Source: Gadus chalcogrammus
Taxonomy: Eukaryota > Chordata > Actinopteri > Gadiformes > Gadidae
Reading direction: 5' to 3'
DNA length: 64,000 nt
NCBI RefSeq assembly: GCF_026213295.1
Contig: NC_079423.1
Location: 17,289,514-17,353,513 of the forward strand
The position numbers were made by a program, and so were the translations under genes. Under the pieces are notes generated by a model. The model was given only the letters and a program-made list of their open reading frames with translations, made no database searches and had not been told where the DNA came from. The first letter of the stretch is position 1. Each line of letters starts with the position of its first letter. Positions 1-20,360 of this stretch are shown piece by piece.

Positions 1-530
1 TTGCGGAACTGACCAATCAGGGTGGGGGAGCGCTTCTTACCGTCCGGCCCCAGCTATCGGGTCATGGGGACAGTAAGCATGTTAAGAAATAAACACGCTT
101 CAGGTCACCGCTTTACTTTCACTTTCACTTTACTGTTTATTCAACCCTACAACTCTGTATTCAAGTGTTTGGCTTCGTCTTGACCTAACTCTGATGAACT
201 ATATTAACTATATTCAGCTCTTCAGCCAACTATCAAACCCTTGGTTTAAGTGTGCCGTGCTCAGGGGCAAGGGCTATCTTCGATTGAGAGAATTATCTCA
301 TTGCATGTTACTTAATCTCACTTTATCGTACCTTATCTCAGTTTTTAACAACATTCATGTGTAATAAAGAGCGGACACAACGCAGGACAAACCCGTCAGC
401 GCCTCAGGAAGTTTGACACCGGTTTTCACGGTAACCGTGTTGCAACAATGCTAACCCCTGAGCCGCTGCTGGGCCGACAGTTAGCATGAGGCTTCAGTAT
501 TTGAGCTAAAGCTAGCGGCGCAGCCCTCAC
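1..530. other. MYO7B intron at the left edge
   Basis: AT-rich intron below the donor at 530/531. No exon, repeat array or other feature seen. Confidence 0.5.
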
Positions 531-8209
<7,679 letters not shown>

Positions 8210-9900
8210 CTGGGGACGGGGGAGAGACGAGACCACCGCTCGGTTAACACGGAGACACAACACAGGACACAGCATCTTCCACGCTAATCAAGGGAGTTTA
8301 TCTTTCCCTCTGGGGGGCTAGAGTCAGGGGGGTGTCATACACATATGGCCCGTACAACCCTTTGAGACTGGACCTGTGATTAAGGGCTGTACGAATACAA
8401 TTGAATATAATATAAGGGTTTGATTTGGATGTGATCCATTCACGATGGACGTCCCTCTTACCGCCAGATGCAGCATTGTGGAAGACTGTGGCCAGCCTCG
8501 GAGAAAGGAAGGTTTTCACACCAGTGGGAGTCGGTAGACTCACTTCCACTCAACGACACAACCAAGCACAGCTAATGTCCCACGACGTCCGGTAAATGCA
8601 TTCAGAGAGGACAGTGAGGTGCAAGGTCAGTTATACGAGCATTATGAACAATAAATTCTCATTTTATTTACTTTGAGAGCAGTGTCCCACAAAAACCTGG
8701 AAGGTAACAGAGATTTGAACCTTCTGTTCCCACATGCTATAAATGTGAAGCCTGGTTCATTTAACAACCCGTGCATCCATATAGCAGGCTGTAGTTGTAT
8801 TACGTTGTAATTCGATACAAACATGACCTACAAAAGCACCAGGTAATACTTGACGAGCCAAATCTTACCTGGCTGTTGACTTTTCTGTTGGTTGTGTGTA
8901 GGCCTGCTCTTCACTGGGGAAAAAAAAAGCTGTTGTTCCTACCATGTAGAAGGTGAAGTCCTAACCGGGTAAAGTCCTGAGGGAAAGAAAACCGGGAAGT
9001 GGAGCACGGAGCAGCCCATGAAGACGTGTTTATGGCTCTTTGACTTTGCTCTCCTGGCCTGGGCAAGGCCCTGACGCATCACATCGATCATCCAAACAGA
9101 GCACAACATAAAGATCTGAACCTTCTTGTCTGCTGAACGTCTTTCAGAAAAATAAATACACATTGTTTTGAGGAGACTCAAGAAAAAACTAAGCGGTTTA
9201 CTTAAGAGGATTGCAACTCTTCTTTGCCAACACACTAAATAAATAACAGATATAGACTATAGTTAAATGTGTAGTTCTGTAAACGACAGCAAATACTAAA
9301 TTCGGTTGGACAGGCTCACATCAGGACCGTCATGATGGGACTAATGTACAACTAGAAACACCAGAACAGCCTTTGGATCTTTACTGATAAAAAGTGTCAC
9401 ACTAGTCATGGCAAGTGTCTTAAAGTGTCACATCTCATGCCATCTTTATCAGTCCATTTGTATTTGGTTGGCAACTTGATTCATATGAACGTCTTAACTT
9501 TAATAGAAGCCATTCAAATATTTCATATGGATGGAACCAAAAGCTGATTAGAGGGGGACACGGATGGACTAGTCCATCAACTCATTTCGATTTTAAATGT
9601 GAATGTTTGACATGTTTCGCAGGTGCCTTCCGTCCTGGACCTCTTGGCAGCTCAGGGAGAACATCCACCACTAATCAGGTCGTAAACCGATAAGAGCGAG
9701 GGCAGGAATGCCAGGTGAAACCAACATTACGTCGCTACAGATTAACCAGCGTTTCTCTAGCGGGAATCCACGAGGAGGACAGACCAGAGTACAGCCGGAC
9801 GCGTTCATGATAACATCTCACCTTGTCACCCCGTGGGCCTGCTGAAGGCCCTCCTTCCAGACCTGACGTGACTGGACCTTTGGGGGCTAGGAGAAGAGGT
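8210..9900. other. Region upstream of the first resolved MYO7B exon
   Basis: It should hold the MYO7B start exon, because family members open with a very short first coding exon. I could not place it with confidence. A well-formed exon-like segment at 8869-8913 (pyrimidine-rich acceptor, donor CAG/GTAAGAT) has no ATG and begins with an in-frame TGA, so at best it is a 5' UTR exon. Otherwise I see nothing. Confidence 0.4.
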
Positions 9901-9901
9901 A

Positions 9902-10100
9902 ACATTGACATTCAGGGCATTTATCAGACGCTTTTATCGAAAGCGACTTACAATAAGAACATTTTCTCAGAAGAAAGAGACAACAATATAGTGCTGTCGG
10001 TACAGTAAGGATGTTCATAGAAACGAGTGCCAAGCACTAACAATCTCTAGGTTAACCCATTCCCCGTACACTACAAAGATAGTTAGGATAAGAGCTTCAC
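9902..10100 (+). repeat. Dispersed fish repeat, family R1, copy 1
   Basis: Carries the family blocks in order: GGGCATTTATCAGACGC, AAAGCGACTTACAATAAG, TCAGAAGAAAGAGACAAC, TGCTGTCGGTACAGTAAGG, GGTTAACCCATTCCCCGTA, and AAGATAGTTAGGATAAGA. Other copies are near 25160, 44760, 53790, 54341, 54770 and 55960. Probably a non-autonomous DNA transposon or SINE family (inference). Confidence 0.8.
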
Positions 10101-10156
10101 CCAAAATGTACTTAAGAGAAATCCAAAATAAAAATCTCGAAAATGAAATAGGAAGA

Positions 10157-10351
10157 TTTATTTGGGGGGAGAATGCTGCTTTAGAATCATATTACAAATA
10201 TAGTTTGCCCTTTAATCTGTGACCGTAAGGACTTCATTATGATAACCACGTCATACCAGGAAACAAGGTCTTCGTGTGCCAATATTATTGATCCTTTATC
10301 AGTGTGATTATGTGTACCTCAGTCACTCGAATATAATCAAACCATAAACAA

Positions 10352-10421
<70 letters not shown>

Positions 10422-11942
10422 AAACAAGTTCCTCGGGACGTCTTGGCGTATTGTTGAAGTAGCTTTACTACAAGTACACAGGACAAGTAACAATGTACAA
10501 CAGTTGGACGTCACCATGGTAACACCGGACCCCATCCTCGTCACCGCGGTTACGCTTGGCAACCCCACAGGATGAAATGTTCCATTTAGTACAAAAACAA
10601 AATAGATAATAAATTCAATGAAAAAAAAAAATAACGCAAAAGAAGAAATCCAAAAGGACACATTTACAGTGTTACACATGAACACCAAGTCGTCCTCCAA
10701 GCCCGCGGTAAAGACCTACGAACGCCCTGTGGAGGGGGGGGGGACCTGAACCTACACTGCTGTCGCCCCCTCACCGCGTCGCCTCTCTCTAACGGACACC
10801 TGGAAGTATTCTCTCATCCTAGTTCACTCACAGCCTGCCCTTCACCTGAACCTCCATGGACGCAATGTTTCCTGTATAAGAGCATGTTTTGGCGTGATTG
10901 GCGTCGGGTCTCTGAGCAGCGAGGCGCCCGGTTCTGAACAACACGACGGCCTTCTCCCTCGCTCTCTCTGTGATCTGAGGGAGGAGATCTACACGCAGCG
11001 CGAGGTGGGGACCTGATCAGAGTTCGGGTGCACCTCCACTCCCCCCGCTGGGTGATCCATGTTAGTATCTCTGGAGGCCGTTCCCCGTCTGTCTGTCAGT
11101 CCGTCCGATGGAACGAGAACATGAAGGCACGGATGAATGAGAAGAGCACATGGTCGAGACTCGAGTCTGTATACGGACGCACACACATGGACACAAATCC
11201 ACACCGCGTTTTGAAGATTTCTATTAGATGATTTTCATATACTTCGTAAAACATCACTTTCCTGGCTTTAGAGTTGATATATGTTCTCCATTCTCTGGAT
11301 GTTGTCTGTACACACTCACAAACACACACACACACCTCCTCAGGCACACGCATTCTTCCTCACACACGCACACACACATTCTTCCTGACACACACACACA
11401 CACACACCTTCTCATGCACACACACACACACACACACACACAAAGAATCACTACATAAATATATCCTTTCCTACAGGGTTCCACTGAAACAAGAGACATT
11501 CTCTACTACTGTGAGTTTACAGGGGGGAGGGGGAGAGGGGAGGGGCAGGGGGAGAGGGGAGGGGGAGAGGGGTTAGGGGGAGAGAGGGGGGGGGGGGGTG
11601 GGAGAGAGAGGATTCTGAAAATATAAAAAAAGAGAGCGTCCGTCCGGTCTGTAAAGTTCATTGAGGACCTTGCTCCAGGTGTGGGGGGTGGGGGTTCACC
11701 TAGAGAGGGGGGGGCGGGGTGTCTCTCCCCTCTCTCAGGCAGGCAACGCGGCCCCAGGTGGGGGGGGGGGGTCCAGCGATTGTACGTAGCGCGACTTAGC
11801 ACCAGATTCTTAGCAGCTCCAGGAAGAAGAAGAACACAAGGCGAGACGCCCGACCCCAGGCCCCGCCTCTCAGGCGACACCCCTCAGGCCACGCCCCCTC
11901 AGGCCCCGCCCCCTCAGACGACACCCCTCAGGCCCCGCCCCC
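10157..11942 (-). other. sap130: Probable SAP130 3' UTR and downstream region
   Basis: Between the SAP130 stop codon (11943-11945) and a minus-strand AATAAA at 10157-10162. It holds a TG microsatellite, AC-rich repeats at 11310-11450, G-rich runs at 11520-11775 (C-rich in the sense RNA) and CCCCGCCCCCTCAGG-type units at 11856-11950. The true poly(A) site is not proven. Confidence 0.4.
10354..10412. repeat. (TG)n microsatellite
   Basis: About 29 uninterrupted TG units, then CGCGCG. It lies in the probable SAP130 3' UTR or downstream sequence. Confidence 0.95.
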
Positions 11943-13812
11943 TCAGGCGCGCTCCTTGCGTTTGAGCTTGGAGGACTTCTTGGCGCTGCCGTTCTTGTTG
12001 AGCAGCTTGAGGACCTTGTCCTTGTGCTCCAGGACCTTCATCATGGTCTCCCGGGCCTCCGTCACCTGGTCCATCACCAGCTTGCAGCGCTGCATGTTGC
12101 CCTGAGGGGAGCACACGGCCTGGGCGTTAGGGGGAACGCACACCCTGACAGCGGCAAACGCTAAGTCTTAAAGCACGGATTAAGTCATAATGGAAAAAAT
12201 AACTATTGCATTAAAGTTACAATAATAATATACGATTAGTATTAAGTCTGCTAAAGTGAGTTTGTCTGTTAAGCTGCGCGTCTGTTAAGACAGCGTGGCC
12301 AGTTGTGTGTGTGGGTGTGAGCGTCCAGTTGTGTGTGCGGGTGTGTGCGTCCAGTTGTGTGTGTGTGGGTGTGTGTCCAGTTGTGTGTGTAGGTGTGTGT
12401 GTCCAGTTGTGTGTGGGTGTGTGTGTGTCCAGTTGTGTGTGTGGGTGTGTGTCCAGTTGTGTGTGTGTGGGTGTATGTGTCCAGTTGTGTGTGTGTGGGT
12501 GTATGTGTCCAGTTGTGTGTGTGTGTGGGTGTGTGTGTCCGGTTGTGTGTGTGTGTGTGTGTGTGTGTGCGTCCAGTTGTGTGTGTGTGTGTGTGTGTGT
12601 GCGTCCAGGTGTGTGTGTGTGCGTCCAGGTGTGGGTGTGTGCGTCCAGGTGTGGGTGTGTGCGTCCAGTTGTGTGTGTGTGCGTCCAGTTGTGTGTGTGT
12701 GCGTCCAGGTGTGTGTGTGTGCGTCCAGGTGTGTGTGTGTGCGTCCAGGTGTGTGTGTGTGCGTCCAGGTGTGTGTGTGTGCGTCCAGGTGCGTCCCCAC
12801 CTGGATGAGCTCGTTGATGCGGTGCATGTCGTCGTCCGAGGCAGCGGCTCTCTTCTTGGGCATCAGTCCCTCCTGCAGGCCGGACAGACGGCTGTACACG
12901 TCGTGCTCCAGACTAGACTGGAGGACAGCAGCAGCACAGGGTCAGAGCCAGTGGGCCGAGTGGCTACAACCACTGGTATCACAAGGACCGGGGGGGGCAG
13001 GTCTATGGGGTAAGGGTCAGGTCCACGGGTGAGGGGGGGGTCAGCTCTACAGGTGAGAGAGGGGGGGGGGGGGGGGGGGGGGTCAGCTCTACAGGTGAGA
13101 GAGGGGGGTCAGGTCTACAGGTGAGAGGGGGGGTTAGGTCTACAGGTGAGAGAGGGGGGGGGGGGGTCAGCTCTACAGGTGAGAGAGGGGGGGGGGGGGT
13201 CAGGTCTACAGATGAGAGGGGGGGTCAGGTCTACAGGTGAGAGAGGGGGGGGGGGGGGGGGGTCAGGTCTACAGATGAGAGGGGGGGACAGGTCTACAGG
13301 TGGGAGGGGGGGTCAGGTCTACAGGTGGGGGGGGGGGGTCAGGTCTACAGATGAGAGGGGGGGGGGAGTCAGGTCTACAGGTGGGGGGGGGGGGTCAGGT
13401 CTACAGGTGGGGTGGGGGGGGGGGGTCAGGTCTACAGGTGGGAGGGTCAGCTCTACAGGTGGGGGGGTGGGGGGGGAGTCAGGTCTACAGGTGGGGGGGG
13501 GGGGGGGGAGTCAGGTCTACAGGTGGGGGGGACTCACCAGCTGTCTGAGCTGTGCGGCACACAGGTGGACCTTCCAGCCCTGCGCCCTGCAGGCCACGCC
13601 CCTCTGGTTGGCCATCTCCTGCAGAGAGCCCTTCTTCTCCTCTGGGGAGACAAGAACCCATCAGGACCCGGCCAGGCCCAGACCCAGGAGTCCAGGTGGA
13701 CTCCTGGATAGGGCTGAACGATCTATCGTTTTCGACCGAAAATCGCGATCTCAAGCATTACGATTTTGGGATCGTCAAAGCTGCGGTTTTTTTAATTTTT
13801 TTTTTTTTATAA

Positions 13813-13844
<32 letters not shown>

Positions 13845-16800
13845 AGTGCAATTATTTTGATGCTGATGAGCCATTGAAGCAAGTTTACTTAAGAAAGAGG
13901 GCTCCCTTTTTATTTGACTTTTTTGGTTGTTGTTTCTTAGGTACTTGAATAAACAGTCTTGCATTTGAAATCTGTTGCCAGCAGTTTTCATTATTGCATT
14001 ACCTTAATGGAATTCATTGGTTATATTAATTTATACTGAAACTTGATTTAAAGAAAATAAATCGTGGTTGAAATCGAAACCGCAATCTCTACCAGAAAAA
14101 TCGCAATTTCAATTTTTTCTTAAAATCGTTCAGCCCTACTCCTGGAGTCCAGGTGGACTCCTGGAGCTCCACGGACCACGACAACAACAACACACTGCCG
14201 GTAAGACCCTCATCACAGTCCGGATGGTGCACAGGAGACAGACTGACCTTTGACCCGGATGTCGCTGTAGCGCTGGAAGTGGTGGTAGGCGGCCTTCCAG
14301 GGGTTTCTATAGTGACGCAGCAGAGTGACAGGGGGGCGGGGCTTCACCGGAACGTATCGCACTCCTTCCTCATCTGGAGACACAAACACACACACACACA
14401 CAAAAGCACACACACGTCAGCAAGATAACACTACACATGGATAGAATAACCACATGGACTGTACCAACTGGTGGGCTGGTCCGAGCAGCACCCTCTCCCA
14501 TGCAGGGGAGCGGAGGGGATGCATGCAGTAGCACGTGTTTCACCCATAGAGGGAGCCATCGAATTCTCACTTATCTTAAAGAGTCGTTCAAATTGCATTT
14601 TATTTCCATAGCCCTGAATCACAGGTTCAGTCTCAAAGTGTGATTAGAACAAATCCTAATCACGATTGTTTTGGTCAATGTTGAAATCCCGATTATTCCA
14701 ACGATTATCTTTGAGTTTGAAAACATGATGTATTTATTCAGCATGTCTCTCCCGAAAAACACTTTGTAACTGAGGACTGACATTTTTCCTTAAAAAAATA
14801 CGCAAATGGTCAAAAAGAAAATGTAAAAATCTAAAATAATTTATCAATATGTATCCAAGGGTTCTGCACTTTCTCTACAACATTTAATAAAAAAAAAAAT
14901 CTTTTTTTTCCTTTCACTCGATTATGTGCATTTTTAGATCGTTTGATGCTACAATCGAAATCGCGATCAAAATGTGATTAATCGCCCAGCCCCGTCTCCT
15001 TCCAGGGTTGATCAGGACGGCAATGTTGGGGGGGGGGGGGTGTCCGGTTACTCACCAACGTACTCCCGGGGCGGGGACTCCCGGCGCTCGGCGCGGCCTG
15101 TGATTGGCCGGCCCAGGCCGCGCTCCTCGTCCGTGGAGTTGGTCTCCAGCACCTCGCTCTCCTCCGTGGAGATCACGTGCTGCTGCTTGCGGGGCTTCTT
15201 ACGCGGCGACGCCCCCGGGAGCAGTTCCCCGGGAGGGGGGCCGCAGAGCGACGAGGACCCGTGGCCCCCCATGCCCGACGCCCCGCTCACGTTAGGACCT
15301 GGGACCAGGGGGGGGGGCATGGGGTCACATGGGGGCTTCTACACATACATAGTACTACACCTTTAATACTAGAATATACTACACCTTTAATACTAGAATA
15401 TACTACACCTTTAATACTAGGTTCTATAATACTACACCTTTAATACTAGGATCTATAATACTACACCTTTAATACTAGGATCTATAATACTACACCTTTA
15501 ATACTAGAATATACTACACCTTTAATACTAGGATCTACAATACCACACCTTTAATACTAGGATCTATAATACTACACCTTTAATACTAAGATCTACAATA
15601 CTACACCTTTAATACTTGGATCTACAATACTACACCTTTAATACTAGGATCTACAATACTACACCTTTAATACTAGGATCTACAATACTACACCTTTAAT
15701 ACTAGAATATACTACACCTTTAATACTAGGATCTATAATACTACACCTTTAATACCTGAATAAATAATACCACACCTTTAAGACCAACCATACTAGAATC
15801 GATAATACTAGACCTTTAATACTAGAACTACCAGATTAGACCTTCCACAATAGAACTTCAATGCTAGACCCAGCCCACGAGGCCTTCTATGCTATACCTT
15901 CAACAGAGGACCTTCATAGTATAGTCTATAAAACCAGACCTTCAATACTAGAATCTATATTACTACCCTTTAATAGGAGACCTTAAAACTAGACCTTTAA
16001 CACTAGAATCTATGTTACACCTTAAATACGAGACCTTTAATACTACAACACTGAACTTCAACACAAGACCTTTAATATTATAACACTAGACCTGCAGAGG
16101 TCAGAGGTCATTAAGTTCTATGATAAAGTCCCCGGGACCAGAGTAGGAGGAGCCAACCACCCACCGGGATGCGAGGTGTCCATAGGCTCCGCCTCCTGCT
16201 TGATCTTGACCTCGGGGCAGAGGGCGCCGGCGGCCGTGCTGCTGGCGGCCGGCTGCGTGGGCGAGGCCACCGTGTTGGCCATGGAGGCGGGCACCGGCGG
16301 CGACACGGCCATGTTGGCGGGCATCATGGCGGAGAGCACCGCCAGGGGCTGGGAGGAGGGGGGGGGAGGGGGGCCGGAGGGGGGCGGGGCCTGGGACAGG
16401 TGCTGGGCGGGGGACGACGCCACCGCCTGCTGCTGGAGCTCCGCCCCCTGCTGGGAGGGCAGGGCTTCCACCGCCGCCATGACGGGCGGCGCCATGGCAA
16501 CGTGGACCTCAGCCTTGGGCTTCAGCCTGAGAGAGAGAGAGGTCAGAGGTCAAGGATGGAGGAGATGAAGGATGGAGGAGATGGAGGGTGGAGGAGATGA
16601 AGGAGGGAGGAGATGAAGGGAGGAGGAGATGAAGGCCGTAGGGATGGATGGATGTAGGATACTGTTGTTGTAGGATGATTGACACTCACCCTGACGGCCT
16701 GGGAGACCCCGAGCCCCTCACCGAGCCCTCCAACCGGCCCGCGTTGGGCTCGCCCAACATCAGGTTCTTCCGGGCACACCTGGAACCAAGAGGGTCGTTA

Positions 16801-19800
16801 CACGCAGTGCGCAAGGACCGGAACCTCTCCTGGCCTGACACGGACGGCCAGGCCTGACCATCCAACGCCCCCATCAGCTTCCAACGGCCGCAAACGTCCC
16901 CTGGCCCAGGTCAGACGGCCCCGGGCCCAGGTCAGACGCTCTGACCCAGGTCAGAAGGGCCCTGACCCCAGTCAGACGGCCCCTCAGACCTGTACATCTC
17001 ACACTCACCCTTACCCAGGTCACCTCACCGACGGGCTCTACCTACTCAACTCTAAGCTTAAGGTCACTGGGCTAGTTGCCATCTCTTTTTCCATGCTTTA
17101 AGCTTGTAAATAAGGTGGTTATCTGGTCACATTAGAAGGCCTCTAACGGGCTTTACAGCATCGTCACGATCCCTGCTCAGGAACAAGAGACACCAAACAG
17201 GGGCCGACCTATCGTGTAACTAACCAACCAACCCCGACTGACCAAAGCACTTGGCCTGAGGTCCCGACGAACGCCTGTCACTCAGCGCTGTACTCACCCG
17301 TCATTGGTGGGCTTCTTGCGCAGGATGCTGGGCCGGGGGGAGGAGGCTAACGCGGGGGCCCCGCCCACCCCCTGGGTGTGGGCCCCGCCCACCGCCTGGG
17401 TGTGGGCCTGCACCATGGTGGCCGCGGGCTGCGCGCCGCCGAACGTGCTGCAGATGGTGCTCGCCACGAAGCCGTCCGCCAGGACCATGCCTGAGAGACG
17501 GAGACGAGGGTTAGACGAGGAAGACTACAGGCAGACGAGGGTTAGACGAGGAAGACTACAGTCAGGCGAGCGTGTCGCAATCGGTCGCAATGTACGAACA
17601 CAAACTTAAAGGTGCATTTGGGAGGATTTAGTGCCATCTTGTGGAGAGGTGGCAGATTACACACAACTGATCAAGTAGTGTGTAATGGTTTTGTGCTTTA
17701 ATCTCAGTGTCAAATGAAAAAACACAATTTCCCTTGTTCAGCCCTTCGGATTAAAGTGTTGCGTGAAAACTGCAATATAAATAACGTTTGATTGATTGAC
17801 CGACCGACAATTAATTTCACAGGAGAGCTAACAAAAATGGTGCCAAATACTCCCTTCAATGGCTGTTTCTGATTGGCCAGAATTGCGGGTCAACCATTTC
17901 ACCGCCGTGTTCCTAACCATGTGTGTGACCTCCTGGTGCCTCACTCCTCAGCGCTACACCCAGTGCACCCATTGCACCCAGTGCGTGTGTTACTGGGTCT
18001 GCGGCGGTGGAGCTCTCACCAGGCTTGGCGTCCATCGGCTGCTGGTTCTGCTGGGCGGTGAGGGCCCCCTGCTGGAGGCCCTGGGCGGTGGTGATGGAGG
18101 CCCCCGCGTGCAGCCCCTGCACCCCCATGGGGCTGGGCTGGAGCCCCTGGGCTGTGAGGGCCCCCGGCTGCAGGCCCTGGGGCCCGATCTGGGGCGACTG
18201 CAGGCCGATGCGGTCCACCGCCATCAGCTGCATGGGGTTGAGGTGGACCGTGGTGGCCACGCCCACACCGGCGGGGGACGGCAGGGCGGAGCTAGGGGCC
18301 TGCGGGGTCACTGGGGAGGGACAGGTCAAAGGTCAGATCGGGGTGGACAGGCCACCGCTTTTATTGCCCCAACGACCTGTCTCTGTACTGTCTAACCCCT
18401 ACCTGCTCCTTAATGACCTGTCTCTGTACTGTCTAACCCCTACCTGCTCCTTAATGACCTGTCTCTGTACTGTCTAACCCCTACCTGCTCCTTAATGACC
18501 TGTCTCTGTACTGTCTAACCCCTACCTGCTCCTTAATGAACTGTCTCTGTACTGTCTAACCCCTACCTGCTCCTTAATGACCTGTCTCTGTACTGTCTAC
18601 CCCCTACCTGCTCCTTAATGACCTGTCTCTGTACTGTCTAACCCCTACCTGCTCCTTAATGACCTGTCTCTGTACTGTCTAACCCCTACCTGCTCCTTAA
18701 TGACCTGTCTCTGTACTGTCTAACCCCTACCTGCTCCTTAATGACCTGTCTCTGTACTGTCTAACCCCTCCCTGCTCCTTAATGACCTGTCTCTGTACTG
18801 TCTAACCCCTACCTGCTCCTTAATGACCTGTCTCTGTACTGTCTAACCCCTACCTGCTCCTTAATGACCTGTCTCTGTACTGTCTAACCCCTACCTGCTC
18901 CTTAATGACCCGTCTCTGTACTGTCTAACCCCTACCTGCTCCTTAATGACCTGTCTCTGTACTGTCTAACCCCTACCTGCTCCTTAATGACCTGTCTCTG
19001 TACTGTCTAACCCCTACCTGCTCCTTAATGACCTGTCTCTGTACTGTCTAACCCCTACCTGCTCCTTAATGACCTGTCTCTGTACTGTCTAACCCCTACC
19101 TGCTCCTTAATGACCTGTCTCTGTACTGTCTAAACCCTACCTGCTCCTTAATGACCTGTCTCTGTACTGTCTAACCCCTACCTGCTCCTTAATGACCCGT
19201 CTCTGTACTGTCTAACCCCTACCTGCTCCTTAATGACCTGTGTCTGTACTGTCTAACCCCTACCTGCTCCTTAATGAGCTGTCTCTGTACTGTCTAGCCC
19301 CTACCTGCTCCTTAATGAGCTGTCTCTGTACTGTCTAGCCCCTACCTGCTCCTTAATGACCTGTCTCTGTACTGTCTAGCCCCTACCTGCTCCTTAACGA
19401 CCTGTCTCTGTACTGTCTACCCCCTACCTGCTCCTTAACGACCTGTCTCTGTACTGTCTAGCCCCTACCTGCTCCTTAACGACCTGTCTCTGTACTGTCT
19501 AACCCCTACCTGCTCCTTAATGACCTGTCTCTGTACTGTCTAACCCCTACCTGCTCCTTAATGTCCTGTCTCTGTACTGTCTAACCCCTACCTGCTCCTT
19601 AATGACCTGTCTCTGTACTGTCTAACCCCTACCTGCTCCTTAATGACCCGTCTCTGTACTGTCTAGCCCCTACCTGCTCCTTAATGACCCGTCTCTGTAC
19701 TGTCTAACCCCTACCTGCTCCTTAATGACCTGTCTCTGTATTCACTCCAAGGCTCTTTGGATATAAACCCCTGCCAGATGGCCAGCTGGTAAGTAGTGAG

Positions 19801-20322
19801 AGGAGGGTGCTGGGGCATCACGGGGTACGTTCTCACCTGGGTACTGTCGCAGGGTGGGCACGGAGCTGGTGATGGGGGTGTAGGTGTGGTACGGGGAAGA
19901 GGGGTAGGCGGGCAGGAAGTACTGGAACTGAACCGGAACCGATGACCTGCAGGAGGAGGGCGTTGAACAGAGCCGATCGGTTTAGAACAGAGACGAACCA
20001 CGGGCAGGAGCAGCAGCACAGGTGACACAAGACATGGGTATGAACCTAATAAGGTCCTTCTTTCTGATTGGCTTCCCGTCCGGCCGAACTACGCCCCCTA
20101 GCTGTAAACCTTTATATTGTCTTCACCACACCCCTCACCCCCTCACCCCCCACCTGTTGTCGCTGCGGGCCTCCATGGTGACGGCGCTGGGGGAGGATCT
20201 GTGCCCCGGGATGGGGATGAGGTTGGTTCTCTCCCCGGTGTAGTCCGGCTGCACGCGGGGCGACGTGTGGGCGATGGGCTGGGGGACCACCTTGGCTGAG
20301 GAGGAGAACAGACAACGTGTTT

Positions 20323-20360
<38 letters not shown>

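Noticed and set aside
8869..8913. MYO7B first coding exon
   Set aside because: Good splice signals but no ATG, and the first codon in the needed frame is TGA. At most a 5' UTR exon.
12285..13032. Long open frames rich in Cys/Val or Thr/His
   Set aside because: They translate a GT/AC minisatellite and are open in several frames on both strands. Real SAP130 exons flank them.
13146..13877. 243-codon plus-strand open frame, Gly-rich
   Set aside because: It is the translation of the poly-G minisatellite and hAT T tract, antisense to SAP130 exons.
18377..19740. Regular array resembling a CRISPR locus
   Set aside because: The whole 41-bp unit repeats head to tail with no unique spacers, in an intron of a vertebrate gene, with no cas genes.
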